Of a stretch of DNA of 64,000 bases, positions 37,556 to 50,100 are shown in pieces. Numbering within the stretch: the first letter of the stretch is position 1; every line of letters starts with the position of its first letter. Made by a program: the position numbers and the translations under genes. The notes beneath the pieces were generated by a model, which did not search any database, was not told the DNA's origin, and saw only the letters and a list, made by a program, of their open reading frames with translations. The DNA comes from Endozoicomonas sp. GU-1 (GTDB lineage Bacteria > Pseudomonadota > Gammaproteobacteria > Pseudomonadales > Endozoicomonadaceae): assembly GCF_027366395.1 (NCBI RefSeq), contig NZ_CP114771.1, forward strand, positions 2,790,001-2,854,000. Reading direction: 5' to 3'.

Positions 37556-40500
37556 TCAATACCTGCTTAAAATGGTTGCATCATGTTCATTGAGCAGGCG
37601 TTTTATGGTTCCCAGCGACTCCCGGCAATCCAGGGCAATACCCGGAGAAAAAATCCCGCTGCCGATCAGGTCGAAATTTTGCCCTGCCGAACTTTCAAAG
37701 ATGGTTACCCGGTCACGGAAGTTGCCAACGATCAGGACCCGTAATCTTTTCAGGTCGTTACATATCACCGGGGTATATATTTCCGCAGAGCGTTTATCGC
37801 TGATCAGACGAATTAACTGTCGGTTATTTTCTGCATCATTGATGTGATCCCCTGAGATACCCATACTCGGGGGCCCAGGGAACTCCTCATGAAACGTTGC
37901 TCCAGTCAGTTTGTTGGTGCTTCTAAGGAGGGTGAGCAACGCCTTGTTGATCAAAAACCGGGCGGACAGTATCAGGGTATTGGTTTCCTGGTAGTACGTT
38001 GATTTTTGCGGGAAACAGGGCTCACCACGGATCAGTCGGGCAATATCCGGTTTGCCCCGGGAGGCATGACTCCAAAAAACTTCGGTAGCCGCCACCTGTG
38101 GCAATTTTTCCCGGGAGTACAGCAGGGAAAAATGGTGGGCCTCCGGACTGTCGTGGACATTTTTCAGATAGACTTTATCGATGGACTCAAGCCGGAACAG
38201 GCGCTGGCTTATTTGTTGAGCCATGCCATTATGATCAAAATTGAACCGGATAATGCTCTGCAGGCTTTGCACAGGCAGGACGGGAAAATCATTCGGGCTT
38301 TGCAAATACAGTTGCCAGGCAAACTCCGACCACTCACAGAAAAGACGCCAGTTGAGAGACTGGCTCTCGGTTGACCTGATGAGCATACAATGGCTCCAAT
38401 CGATAATGGCTTTTTTTTCCGGGGGGGCCAGGGTGGCAAAATGGTCAATGGCATGTCGGGCCGCCAACAAATATTGTTCCGGTACCCAATTGCAGGCAAT
38501 ATCCATTTCAAAGACATAACGTTCGCGGTTTGGCGATACTTGGTAAGACCGTTCTGATAGTAACCCCCTGAACAAGGGGATAGGGCGGAAATTTTTCCGG
38601 AACTTTTCCAGAACGGTGTCCTGGATTTGTTTTATCGCCTCTTGGGGTAATTCAGATTGAGTACACTTGTGTTGCTGGAGCAGAGAAACGGCCAGTGACA
38701 ATATCCCGTTCCAGCCATCAGCGGCTCCGTCCTGAGCGTAAGGCGAATTGACGGGTTCCACTGGCGCTGACTTGAAAATATTGTGCCATTCCGGCTCTGA
38801 TGAGTAACTGTGGGTTGCGTCGGTACCCCCCAAATCATACAGTCGCCAACCATTGTGGGATCTGACCTCAACAAAACTGTGTGTGAACGATTCTACTATT
38901 CGGGCCTCAATACCCCAGTAAAGACAGAGTAATTGAAACAGAAACCCACGATGGCGGCAGGTTCCCTGTTGCTCCTGCAACAATTGCTTGACCAGGGTGA
39001 TGCCGGTTTCTTCAAAAGTACGATCGTAAGAAAAAGCTCTGAACCAATCGACAAGGGCCAGTAGCCGTTCGGACAGATTCTCTATCTGCCCTATTTCCCG
39101 CAACTTCCGGTATCCCGGAAAGTGAGTAGGGTCCCCGCTGAACACCTCCTGATCCAGATGTACTTTGATCAGCGGAGGGCACCGCAGGGGCTGTGTGTTG
39201 ATGGGATCATCAGCCGTTAACGGCTGAAAATAAGTCAGATCGGGCTTAATAATAAAATCCACCGTCACCGGTTCCGTGAGTCCGGAACGAAGAAAGTATT
39301 GGTCGGTGTGCGTATCCCGTGCCAGCTGCGTATGTTTCGGAATGGATCTCAGACCGGTCAACCGGTCGTTGGGGGTCAGCGATGGCAATCGTTGCCAATT
39401 GCTGCCCGGTTTCAGTGTCATGCGCCCGGGGGTTTCACCGGTTTTCAGATCGGTTCGCCCGGTTAACAGGGGCAAAAAATTGCTCTGATCCATGGGATCA
39501 ATTGGTAACGGGCTTTTAACTAACGTCTGGTCAGTGGTCACATCGGCTGTGAACAGCTTCAGTCGATACCGATCGATACACCATTGACGGGGAAAAAACC
39601 GGGTTACCTGGAAGTTGATACACACATCATGAGGCGTGCCCTGGCTGAAAATCTTCGGTGAATCAGTGGCCGGACCTCTGGAAGATCCATTTTTTGATGA
39701 CTGTACAACAATATAGGGCCACTGGAATGTGCTTGTACGGTTTTTCAGATAGGGTTGCCACTCCCAGCTCAGACCCTCATGCCACCGACCCATGGGGATT
39801 CTGTCCAATCGATCGGCCGCCAGCAACAGCTGCGGCAACGTCAGTTCAAGGGGAATGCGTTGCTGTCGGAAATCATCGTTAAGGGCACTGGCGCAATCGG
39901 TCAGCCACCGACTCAGATCCTCAGATACCCCCATGGCTTGCAGCCTGAGCCGGTAGTCATCCCGGGTATCATGGTGGATATGAACGCCGGTAAATCGACT
40001 GGTCAATGATGGCGGGAATGCCGTCCGTCCGGGATAGGTGGGCGGATTAACGGTACCAATCAATTTGAACCCGGCCTTGTGAGGCAGCGGCAGGCGGTCA
40101 TTAAGAAACTCTTCCAACTCCCCGGAAGGAATGATGTTGAGCTCACTGACCACCAGCACCTCACCCAGATGCCAGGCACGGTTAAAGGCCTGCACAAATT
40201 GGTTAAACTGGTCCGGTGCCCCATTGAGATGCTGAAAGCCTTTACCGGTTTGCTGTTGCCAGGTGGTCAGGGTCAGCAGTAACAGGGCATCCTTACCCCA
40301 CCCGGCAGTACCTTCCACCACCATGGCAACTCTTCCCGGTTCCCTGAGTTGCAGAAATTGCCAGCAGGTTTTTATGTACTCTCTGGTGGCCGGAGTATCG
40401 ATGACCAGTGGCGTCGATTGCTTTTTGTTCACCTGTGCCAACTGTCCGAAAAACTGTGTGAAGGCCCGCTGGTGCTGCTCCAGTAATGAACGGTCCACCT

Positions 40501-43500
40501 TACCGGAACTGTGCCGGTAATCCCTGAGCGCTTGCCATTCGGGGCGTTGGTCCCGATCGATCCGCCCACCCAGACTTTGCCCGCACGCTTCGTCAGCCAG
40601 TGCCAACATCTGGGCCTGGCTGGTGGGACAGGGTGCATCCGCCGTGATCAGTCGGAACCGGGCCATGATGTCTTTCAGGTCCCTTGGCGTCAGCTCATAG
40701 TCTGTGGATACCTGTTTTCTGTACTCTGCCAATAGTGAAAGGATGGTGGCCGAAGCGGTGGACCTCAGCTCCATGGGCCAGGTATCCGGCAGAAGTGGCT
40801 CAATGATGGCCTGTTGCAGAATGGACTCTGGCAGCGGCCGGTAATACAGGCGCAGAATCCGGCGTTGCAATTCAGGGTCAAGATTCCGCCCCGGATAATT
40901 TTCCGGATTACCGGTCAACAAAACCCAGTGGTTATCTGTTAACTCGAACGTCTGGCCATTGACGCAGAGCTGGGCAGGCGATTGCAGCAAACCGGTCAGT
41001 GGTGACAATAGTCCGTGCTGCACCAGGTTGGCTTCATTAATAACCAGCAGGCCCGGGCGTTTTCTCCTGGCCCAATCCGTTATCTGGCCGGGTACCGAAT
41101 GAGAGACCGTATTGCCCTGCCGGTCTCGTTTCAGGGAGACCGAACCGTACAGGTCTTCCCAGGTGGTGTTCGGTCCCAGGGTCAGGGTTTTCACTGTGTG
41201 CTGGTCAGGCTGTGGGCCAGCGGCAAGCCGGTTCATTGATGCCTGCCGCCGTTCCTGTAACGCTTGCCCGGTGGCGACGGCCAGGCAGGATTTACCGGTA
41301 CCCGCCGGGCCATTGAGCTCAATGATCCTGTGCTGCCTGAGCATGGTCGTGAGCTGTTCAAGCCGCTTGCCCTGTTGCTGCTGATGGTGACAGCTGGCCT
41401 TCAGCCAATCTGCGGCCAGTGTCTGCAAGGAGGTTGTCAGCAGCGGTTCCGAAAAGGCGCGCTGAAGCGGCTGTTGCAGCTGCTCCAGTGGCTCAGACGG
41501 ATGGCACTGGCTAATGGCGATCAGTTGCTGGTTCAAGTCCCGGGCTTGCCGATGCACCGGGATACTCTGGCTGCCACAGACCCGCAGGGCATTGTACAGC
41601 AGACGCAGGCGATGGCCGGAATAGGGATGGATATTGTCGTCCAGTACCGGCAAAAGATCAGCCTCAATGCCCTGTTGAGGGAATATTGAGTGGATAATGG
41701 CGGCCATCTTCGCGGTGCAGCGCAGAGAAGGTTTGCCGAAAGTAGCGGGCAAATACTCGCCCAGTGCCGGTGCCATATAACGGGCCAATGGCCAGAAATG
41801 ATCTGTCAGATCCTTTGGGTGCTCCAGGGCTGGCAGGGTGTTCAGGATGGCAGCAATGCCATCACGATCAACCTCTGCCATGGAATCCGGAAATATCCCA
41901 CTGATCTGAGCTTTAACAAAACTGTAAATGGTTACATTACCCCGCACCGGATGGGCCAGTAACTTATTCAGGGCCTTACGCCAGTGAAAGGGCTCCAGAG
42001 TCCCGGCGCGATCCAGCCGCTGTTCAATGGGGAGCTGAGCCTCCAGCAGTTTCAGAAACTCAGCCGGTGCCTGAAGCGGAATGACCGGATAACTTTTATC
42101 CGGGCTCTGGGGCAATGTCCGAATGCGAGATAAAAGCCGCCCTAATGGCCCAATTGCATCGGGATGGTGGGACGAAAAAGGTTTGATCAAACCGGGGGCC
42201 GCCATAATGGATTCTGCCAAAATGGACTCAGCTTTACCGAGCTCAGCTGTTTCAGGCTCAACACTGTCAGGCTCAACACTATCAGCCTCTACACTGCCTG
42301 CTGAGCGATCACTCCGGGTATCCTGCTGCTGTTGCCAGCGCTGGAACCATGGACCCTGGTCAGGCAGTCGGTCAGGGGGCCAGACTATATGCAGCTGGCA
42401 GTTGGGCAGAGCTTTTTTCTGGCCGTAAATCCAGAGATAGGGCTCAGGTGCCAATAGTGACTCCAGATGCCCTGCCAGGGTCGGGGTATGTTCCAGCCCG
42501 GACAGCACCACCGGTTTACCCTTAAGGAGTTGTGTCAATAAGGGGGTTTCTCTCAGCTGGAAACTCAACTTGCCTGACAGTTTCAGCTTGCTGGTAAACC
42601 AGAGCTCCTCCCATTGCTGCCCGGAGGCCAGTCGATAACAATGTGCAGCAACATTATTGGCAACACTGCCGGTATACAGCCTGACAACGCTATTACCGGA
42701 AGGCTCTGGCAAAGTGCCTGTCACCAATCCGGGGGCGACAGGCAGTGATTCCGTCCGATGTTTCAGGATCAGCCATTGTTCATCGGTCAGCTCACCGCTT
42801 ACCAGCAGCTGGTCAAATTCGCTGGCCATCTTATGAAAGGTATCGGTCTTTTGCAGGGTGTTTTCCTGTGCGGACAGGTCACTGAAGACCGCATCGAAAT
42901 TGTGGGTATTGATAACCCCGCAGGTTTTACCGGGTAACACCGGTGTGTTGTTGACGGCTTGTTTGAATGCCGTGATATTCTCGGTCGGGGTGTGATATTG
43001 CTGCAAGACCAGCGACGCTGGCAGCTCCACCCGTTCACCATTGGCAATGAAGTAGCCTTGCTTAAGAATGTCCGACAAATGTTGCCAGAATGGGCTCTTG
43101 GCATCCGGCGGGTCCACCAGGCAGATGGTCACAGGGTCAGGCTGGCTGCTGATCACTCCGTTGCGAAAATACTGTTCTCCATGACTGTTGATGGCCAGGT
43201 TGCCAAACAGGCTGGCAAAGACATCCTGACCCGCACAGTGAATCAGCAAACTCCCGGGCTCTGGCGGCTCCGTGCGATGGCTTACTGACCAGGATGGCAC
43301 AGCGGCTGGGGTTACATTGAAGGTTGCTGAAGAGGATCTGTCCTGGGCAAATATCCGACGCCAGAAATCCGGTCCGGGAGCATCCGGCTGGTATATTAAA
43401 TCATTTTTGGCCAGAACAACCCGGCTGACTGTCGTGCTGATGGGGATGCCATCCAGCCGGGGTGGATTCTCCAACAGCTCATTCAATGAGGCCAGCTGTC

Positions 43501-44020
43501 TGGGCCTGAGGTTGTCACAATCGAAAATCAGGGTGATGGGCACTGACTGATAAATAAGCCCGGGACGCTCGTTTTTTTGTCCGGGAGTTGGATAATAGTG
43601 CAGCCTTCTTAACGGGTGATGATCCAGGTCGTTCGGATGCCGGATCATAAAAAGAAACCCGGTGTCTGTCTTTTGCCGATAGAAACGGATTAGTTCATCC
43701 TTTGCATCAATGGATTCAAAAAAATGAAACGCATCACCAACCGGCGATGCCGATTGCTTAAGGTGACTGATGCAATCTGTGATGGGCGTGACGTTTCGGA
43801 TTGGGCTGGTATGCACACTCTCCGCTGACACTTGTTGGGCAAAATGCAGCTGCTCATTTTTGACCAACAAGACTGCAGTTACTCGTGTTTTTTTATCGGT
43901 GTTACCGGGCCGTAAAGAATCGTCTGCGGAATTTGCCAAACTTTTTTGAGCAGAGTCATTGGCGAGTTGCGGATTGTCATTGTGCACATTAACTAAGGCA
44001 CTGGGCTGAACAGGAAACAT
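37556..44020 (-). CDS. giant dual-AAA+/transglutaminase-like protein, paralogue C
   Basis: The ORF is open to 44056, but ATG at 44020 (MFPVQPSALVNVHNDN) matches the start and leader of the other copies, giving 2154 residues. The layout is as in paralogue A. AAA+ module 1 has GPAGTGKS (about 41288-41311), LLVINEANL and LLTGNPENYPGR. Module 2 has GTAGWGKD, LVVSELN and GTVNPPTYPGR. The transglutaminase-like core has Cys in GTCRHRG, His in THSFVEV and Asp in LYDLGG. The segment between about 1400 and 1480, and that after the transglutaminase core, differ most from the neighbours. The middle third is almost base-for-base identical to paralogue B at a constant offset of 6760 bp. Downstream of its stop lies the MITE. 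Confidence 0.85.
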   Translation of the reverse strand: MFPVQPSALVNVHNDNPQLANDSAQKSLANSADDSLRPGNTDKKTRVTAVLLVKNEQLHFAQQVSAESVHTSPIRNVTPITDCISHLKQSASPVGDAFHFFESIDAKDELIRFYRQKTDTGFLFMIRHPNDLDHHPLRRLHYYPTPGQKNERPGLIYQSVPITLIFDCDNLRPRQLASLNELLENPPRLDGIPISTTVSRVVLAKNDLIYQPDAPGPDFWRRIFAQDRSSSATFNVTPAAVPSWSVSHRTEPPEPGSLLIHCAGQDVFASLFGNLAINSHGEQYFRNGVISSQPDPVTICLVDPPDAKSPFWQHLSDILKQGYFIANGERVELPASLVLQQYHTPTENITAFKQAVNNTPVLPGKTCGVINTHNFDAVFSDLSAQENTLQKTDTFHKMASEFDQLLVSGELTDEQWLILKHRTESLPVAPGLVTGTLPEPSGNSVVRLYTGSVANNVAAHCYRLASGQQWEELWFTSKLKLSGKLSFQLRETPLLTQLLKGKPVVLSGLEHTPTLAGHLESLLAPEPYLWIYGQKKALPNCQLHIVWPPDRLPDQGPWFQRWQQQQDTRSDRSAGSVEADSVEPDSVEPETAELGKAESILAESIMAAPGLIKPFSSHHPDAIGPLGRLLSRIRTLPQSPDKSYPVIPLQAPAEFLKLLEAQLPIEQRLDRAGTLEPFHWRKALNKLLAHPVRGNVTIYSFVKAQISGIFPDSMAEVDRDGIAAILNTLPALEHPKDLTDHFWPLARYMAPALGEYLPATFGKPSLRCTAKMAAIIHSIFPQQGIEADLLPVLDDNIHPYSGHRLRLLYNALRVCGSQSIPVHRQARDLNQQLIAISQCHPSEPLEQLQQPLQRAFSEPLLTTSLQTLAADWLKASCHHQQQQGKRLEQLTTMLRQHRIIELNGPAGTGKSCLAVATGQALQERRQASMNRLAAGPQPDQHTVKTLTLGPNTTWEDLYGSVSLKRDRQGNTVSHSVPGQITDWARRKRPGLLVINEANLVQHGLLSPLTGLLQSPAQLCVNGQTFELTDNHWVLLTGNPENYPGRNLDPELQRRILRLYYRPLPESILQQAIIEPLLPDTWPMELRSTASATILSLLAEYRKQVSTDYELTPRDLKDIMARFRLITADAPCPTSQAQMLALADEACGQSLGGRIDRDQRPEWQALRDYRHSSGKVDRSLLEQHQRAFTQFFGQLAQVNKKQSTPLVIDTPATREYIKTCWQFLQLREPGRVAMVVEGTAGWGKDALLLLTLTTWQQQTGKGFQHLNGAPDQFNQFVQAFNRAWHLGEVLVVSELNIIPSGELEEFLNDRLPLPHKAGFKLIGTVNPPTYPGRTAFPPSLTSRFTGVHIHHDTRDDYRLRLQAMGVSEDLSRWLTDCASALNDDFRQQRIPLELTLPQLLLAADRLDRIPMGRWHEGLSWEWQPYLKNRTSTFQWPYIVVQSSKNGSSRGPATDSPKIFSQGTPHDVCINFQVTRFFPRQWCIDRYRLKLFTADVTTDQTLVKSPLPIDPMDQSNFLPLLTGRTDLKTGETPGRMTLKPGSNWQRLPSLTPNDRLTGLRSIPKHTQLARDTHTDQYFLRSGLTEPVTVDFIIKPDLTYFQPLTADDPINTQPLRCPPLIKVHLDQEVFSGDPTHFPGYRKLREIGQIENLSERLLALVDWFRAFSYDRTFEETGITLVKQLLQEQQGTCRHRGFLFQLLCLYWGIEARIVESFTHSFVEVRSHNGWRLYDLGGTDATHSYSSEPEWHNIFKSAPVEPVNSPYAQDGAADGWNGILSLAVSLLQQHKCTQSELPQEAIKQIQDTVLEKFRKNFRPIPLFRGLLSERSYQVSPNRERYVFEMDIACNWVPEQYLLAARHAIDHFATLAPPEKKAIIDWSHCMLIRSTESQSLNWRLFCEWSEFAWQLYLQSPNDFPVLPVQSLQSIIRFNFDHNGMAQQISQRLFRLESIDKVYLKNVHDSPEAHHFSLLYSREKLPQVAATEVFWSHASRGKPDIARLIRGEPCFPQKSTYYQETNTLILSARFLINKALLTLLRSTNKLTGATFHEEFPGPPSMGISGDHINDAENNRQLIRLISDKRSAEIYTPVICNDLKRLRVLIVGNFRDRVTIFESSAGQNFDLIGSGIFSPGIALDCRESLGTIKRLLNEHDATILSRY

Positions 44021-44098
44021 GAAAATAATACTTTTCTGATAGTAATTGCGGTCCATCAGCCAACTTAGATGGTGTAAAACGGGAAAAGTTCCTCCCTG
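44021..44098 (-). promoter_or_regulatory. conserved upstream block of paralogue C
   Basis: Toward the gene it reads AGGGAGGAACTTTTCCCG, TTTTACACCATCTAAGTTGG, GCAATTACTATCAGAAAAGT and ATTATTTTC, then ATG. It matches the leaders of A and B. It is only about 90 bp long before the stop of paralogue D, so each gene probably has its own leader. Confidence 0.45.
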
Positions 44099-44112
44099 AT
44101 TTGGTTAACTAC

Positions 44113-47100
44113 TTATTTGCGGTTAAAAAGAGTGGTGGCATCAGGCTCATTGATTAAGCGTTTTATTTTTCTCAGTGACTCCTGGCAATCCAGAGCAATA
44201 CCCGGAGAAAAAATCCCACTGCCGATCAGGTTAAAATTTTGCCCTGCCGGACTTTCAAAGATAGTGACCTGGTCACAGAAGTTGCCGACGATTAACACCC
44301 GGAATTTTTCCAGGTCTTTGCATATCACCGGGGTATATATTTCAGCAGAGCGTTGATCGCTGATCAGGCGAATTAACTGCCGGTTCTGTTCTGCATGATC
44401 AATGTAATCAATTAAGAATGTGTCAGGTTGGTAAGGGAGTTCATCACGAAACAGTGCCCCGGTCTGTCGATTGGTGGCCAGTTTGAGGGCATCCATCGCC
44501 CTGTCGATCAAAAACTGACTGGACAGCATCAGGGTATTGGTCTCCAGATAACTGGTTGATTTCTCCGGGAAACAGGGCTCACCACGGATCAGTCGGGCAA
44601 GATCCGGTCTGCCCCGGGAGGAATGGCTCCAATAAACATCGGTAACAGCCATCTGAGGCAATGTTTCCGAGTCATACAGCAGAGAAAAGTTGTCGGCCTC
44701 CGGACTGTCCCTGACATTTTTCAGCCAGGTTCTGTCGATGGACTCTACCCGGAACAGGCGCTGGTCCAGTCTTTGCGCCGTACCATCATGATCAAGATTG
44801 AACCGGGTCACGGCCTGCATGCTTTGCACAGGAAGGACGGGAAAGTCATTCGGGCTTTGCAGATACAGTTGCCAGGCAAACTCCGACCACCGACAGAAAT
44901 CATGCTGTTTTGGCGATTGATAATTTTTTGACCAGATGAGCATACAGTGGCTCCAGTCAATAATGGCTTTCCTTTCAGGAGGCGCAAGGGTACCAAAATG
45001 GTCAATGGCGTGTCTGGCTGCCAGCAGATACTGTTCCGGTGCCAGATGGTAGGCAATATCAAATGCGGTGATAAGAGGTCTGTGTTCTGACGACGTATAG
45101 TAACTTCGGGCTGATAAGTGCCTGCTCATGGGGATAGGGCGGAAATTTTTCCGGAACTCTTCCAGAACAGCATCTTTGACAAGGCTATTGGCCTCTTGAG
45201 GCAGTGCGAATTTAGAACATTGCCATTGCTGGCACAGGGAGATGACCAGCGACAGGAGCCGGTTCCAGCCGGAGGCATGACTGCCTGTAGCTTGTCCGAC
45301 AGTTGACTTGACTGGCGGCGTCGGCACTGATGTATAGATATCCTCCCATTTCGGCTCTGATGAGTATCTGACAGTCCTGCTGATGCCCGATAAATTGCAA
45401 AGTCGCCACCCATTGCGGGATCTGACCTCAACAAACGAATGTGATTCCGATTGTATTATTCGGGCTTCAATACCCCAGTAAAGACAGAGTAATTGAAACA
45501 GAAATGCACGGTGGCGACAGCTGCCCTGCTGCTCCTGCAACAATCGCTTGACCAGGCTGATGCCAGTTTCGACAAAGTTATGGTCGTAAGAAAAAGCTCT
45601 GAACCAATCGATCAGGACCAGCAGCCGTTCGGACAGATTCCTTATCTGCCCTATTTCCCGCAACTTCTGATAGCCCGGAAAGTGCCCTGGTTGCTGGCTG
45701 AAAACCTCCTGATCCAAATGTACTTTGATCAGGGATGGGCATCGCCGGGGTTGCGTTTCGATGAGATCGGCCGCCGTTAACGACTCAAAGTACTTCGGAT
45801 CGGGTTTGATAATAAAATCCACAGCCACCGGTTCGGTTAACCGGGAACGAACAAAGTACTGGCCAGTCTGGTTGTCCTGTGCCAGCTCCAGCGGTGCCTC
45901 TGCCGGAATGGTGCGCAGACCGGTTAAAAGGTTGGCGGGCGTCAGTGATGGCAATGGCTGCCATTTGCTGCCCGGTCTCAGTATCAGGCGACCGGGTGTT
46001 TCACCGCTTTTCAGATCGCTGCGCCCGGCTAACATGGGCAGCAGAAAGCTCTGATCGACAGGACGCTCTGGCAATGGGCTTTCCACTAAATTCTGGTCAG
46101 TTGTCACACTGACGGTGTGCAGCTTTAGTCGATACAGCGTAGTTCTCCACTGACCAGGAAAAAACCGGGTTACATAATATTCTTTAAACACACCAGGGGG
46201 ACGGCCCAGGCTGAAAGTCTCCGGTGATGCCGAATCTTTGGAAGATTCTTTTTCTGCTGACTGGCCGGGAATACAGGGCCATTCAAATTTAGGCTGGCAG
46301 CTGTCCAGATAGGGTCGCCACTCCCGGCGCAGATACTTAGGCAACTGCCCCATAGAGATGCGAGTCAATCGATCGGCGACCTGAAGCAGCTGCGGCAGCG
46401 TCAGCTCAAGGGTAAGGCGTTGCTGCCGGAGATTGTCATTGATGCCATGGGCGCAAGCGGTCAGCCACCGACTCAGTTCCTCTGATACCCCCATGGCTTG
46501 CAGCCTGAGCCGGTAGTCATCCCGGGTATCATGGTGGATATGAACGCCGGTAAATCGACTGGTCAATGACGGCGGGAATGCCGTCCGTCCGGGATAGGTG
46601 GGCGGATTAACGGTACCAATCAATTTGAACCCATCCTTGTGAGGCAGCGGCAGGCGGTCATTGAGAAACTCTTCCAATGCCCCGGAAGGAATAATATTGA
46701 GTTCACTGACCACCAGCACCTCCCCCAGACGCCAGGCACGGTTAAAAGCCTGCACAAACTGGTTAAACCGGTCCGGTGTCCCATTGAGGTGCTGAAAGCC
46801 TTTACCGGTTTGCTGTTGCCAGGTGCTCAGGGTCAGCAGTAACAGGGCATCCTTACCCCACCCGGCAGCCCCTTCCACCACCATGGCAACCCTTCCCGGC
46901 TCCCTGAGTTGCAGAAATTGCCAACAGGTTTTTATGTAGTCTCTGGTGGCCGGAGTATTGATGACCAAAGGCTTCGGTCGCTTTTGATTCACCTCTGTCA
47001 ATTGGCTGAAAAACTGCTGGAAAGCCTGCTGGTGTCGATCAAGCACCTGATCATCGGCCCGGCCACCGCTGCACCAGTAAGCTCTGAGCGCTTGCCACTC

Positions 47101-50100
47101 TGATCGCCGGTCCTGGTCGATCCGTCCGCCCAGACTTTGCCGACACGCTTCGGTAGCCAGTGCGAATATCTGTTCATTGCTGGCGGGGCAGGTTGCACCA
47201 ACAGTGAGCATGCTGAACCGGGCCATGATGTCGTTCAGATCCCTTGGTGTCAGCTCGTAGTCTTTGGATAACAGTTTTTTATACTCAGCGAGCAGAGACA
47301 GAATGGTGGCCGAAGCGGTGGATCTCACTGCCATGGGCCAGCCATCCGGCATAAGTGGTGCAATGATGGCTTCTTTCAGGATGGACTGCGGCAGTGGCCG
47401 GTAATAGAGGTTCAGAATCCGGCTTTTCAATTCAGGATCCAGATGCCGCCCCGGATAATTCTCTGGATTACCGGTGAGCAATACCCGGTGTTTCTCTGTC
47501 AGCCCGATCGTCTGACCATTGACGCAGAGCCTGGGCGGCGATTCCAGCAGACCACTCAGCGGCGACAATAGCCCTTGCGGCACCAGATTCGCTTCATTAA
47601 TAACCAGCAGGCCCGGTTCGGAACTTTTGGCCCAATCCGTTAGCTGGCCGGGTAGCGAATGAGAAGCCAGGTGACCCAACCAGTTTTTCTTCAGGGTCAC
47701 GGAGCCGTACAGATACTCCCATGTGGTGTTTGGTCCCAGAGTCAGTGTTGTCACTGCCTGTTGGCCAAGCTGTGCGCCAATGGCAGCCACAAGCCAATGC
47801 TTTGATGCGTGTTGCAGTTTCTGCATTGCCTGCCCGGTGGCTAAGGCCAGACAGGATTTACCGGTGCCCGCCGGACCGGTCAGCTCAATAATTTTATGCT
47901 TATCGAGCATGGCAATCAGCTGCTCCAGCCGCCTGGCCTGCTGCTGTTTATGACCATGGCTGGCCTGTAGCCACTCCGTGGCCAGTGTTGACAACGAGGT
48001 TGTCAGCAGCTGTTCGGGAAAGTAGCGCTGCAGCTGCTGGTGCAGATGCTGCTGTAGCTGCGGGGTTGGCTCAGACGGATGGCACTGGGTAATGGCTGAC
48101 AGTTGATGGTTCAGGACCATGGCTTGCTGATGCACCGGGAGCCCCCGGTGGTGGCTGTCTCTGGCAAAGGCCAGCAGGGCATCGTAAAGCAGGCGCAGAC
48201 GATGGCCGTGACAGGGTTGGATGTTGCCATCCCGCACCGACAAATGATGTGCCTTGAGGCCCTCTTCAGTGAATATTGCTTTGATCACGGCAGCCATCCT
48301 CACGATACAGCCGTCGGCAGGGCGTTCTTGCAAAGTGGCAGGCAGGCAGTCGGCCAGTGCAGGGGTCATATAACGGGCTAACGGCCAGAAATTAGCTAAC
48401 AGGCCCTGTGGGCCCTGCTGGGCAGGCATGGTTTCCAGGATGGCAGCAATGCCATCCCGATCAACCCCTGCCAGGTGATCCGGAAACCGGGCGCTGATCT
48501 GTGCTTTGACAAAACTGTAAATAACAAAATCACCGCGCACGGGATGGGCCAGTAACTTATTCAGGGCCTTGCGCCAGTGGAAGAGGTCCAGAGTCTCGGC
48601 ACGATCCAGACGCTGTTCAATGTGGAGCTGAGCCTCAAGCAGTGCCAGGAACTCAGAAGGTGCCTGAACCGGAATGACCGGGTAGCTTTTGTTCGGGCTC
48701 AGGGGCAAGAGCCGGATGCTCTTCAGAAGACGGCTTAATCGCTCCGTAGCCCCGGGATGGCCGGCGATAATGGATTGGGCGGGTTCGGCACGGCGGGTTG
48801 ACTGACGATCCCCGGCATCCTGTTGCTGCCAACGCTGGTACCAGAAACTCTGGTCCAGTAAACGGTGACCGGGCCAGACAATATGGAGCTGACCATTGGG
48901 CAGAGCAATTTTCTGGCCGTAAATCCAGAGATAGGGCTCAGGTGCCAGCAATGACTCCAGGTGCCCTGCCAGGACCGGGGTATGTTCCAGCCCGGTCAGC
49001 ACCACCGGTTCACCCGCAAGAAGCCTGAGCAATAAGGGGGAATGACCCAGCCGGAAACTCAACTTACCGCAAAGTTTCAGTTTGCTGGTAAACCACAGCT
49101 CCTCCCATTGCTGCCCTTTGGCCAGGTGATAGCGGTGGGCGTTGCTGGCAATATGGGTAACATTGTCAGTATACAGCCGGACAGCACGCTCACCGGAGGG
49201 CCTTGGCAAAGCGCCGGTCACCAACCTGGGGGGAACAGGCAGTGATTCTGCCCGTTGTTTCAGGACCCGCCATTGCTGATCGGTCAACTCACCGGTAATG
49301 AACAGCTGGTCAAATTCACTGGCCATCTTCTGAAAGGTATCGGTCTGTTGCAGCGTGTTTTCCTGTGCGGACAGATCACTGAAGATCGCGTCGAAATTAT
49401 GGGTATTGATAATCCCACAGCTTTTTTCGGGTAACACCGGTGTGCTGGTGACTGCTTGTTTGAATGCCCGGATATGGGCTGTCGGGGTGTGATATTGCTG
49501 CAAAACCAGCGATGCTGGCAGCCTCACCCGTTCACCATTGGCGATGAAGTAGCCTTGCTCAAGAATGTCAGACAAATGCTGCCAGAATCGGCTCCCGGCA
49601 TCCGGAGGGTCCACCAGACAGAGGGTGACAGGTTCTGGCTGGCTGTCGATCATCCCTTTGCGGAAATACTGTTCTCCCGCACGATTGATGGTCAGGTTCC
49701 CAAACAGGCGGGCAAAGATATCCTGACCAGCACAGTGAATCTGCAAACTCCCGGGCTCTGGCGGCTCGGTGCGATGGCTTACGGACCGAACAACGGCCTC
49801 ATGGTTGGGACCAGAGGAGTTGAAAGGTGCTGAAGAAGGTCCATTCAAGGCGAATATCCGACGCCAGAAATCCGGACCGGGAGCGTCAGGCTGGTGAATT
49901 AAATATGTTTTAGCCAGAACAACCCGGCTGACTGTCGTGCTGATGGGCCTGCCATCCAGCCGGGGTGGGTTCTCCAACAGCTCATTCAAAGAGGCCAGCT
50001 GTCTGGGTCTGAGGTTGTCACAATCAAAAATCAGAGTGATGGGCAACGACTGATAAATAAGCCCGGGATGTTCGGTTTTTCTTCCGGGTACGGGGTAATA

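Noticed and set aside
44021-44056. Twelve-residue N-terminal extension of paralogue C
   Set aside because: The extension is the shared noncoding leader; the other paralogues start at the ATG aligned with 44020.
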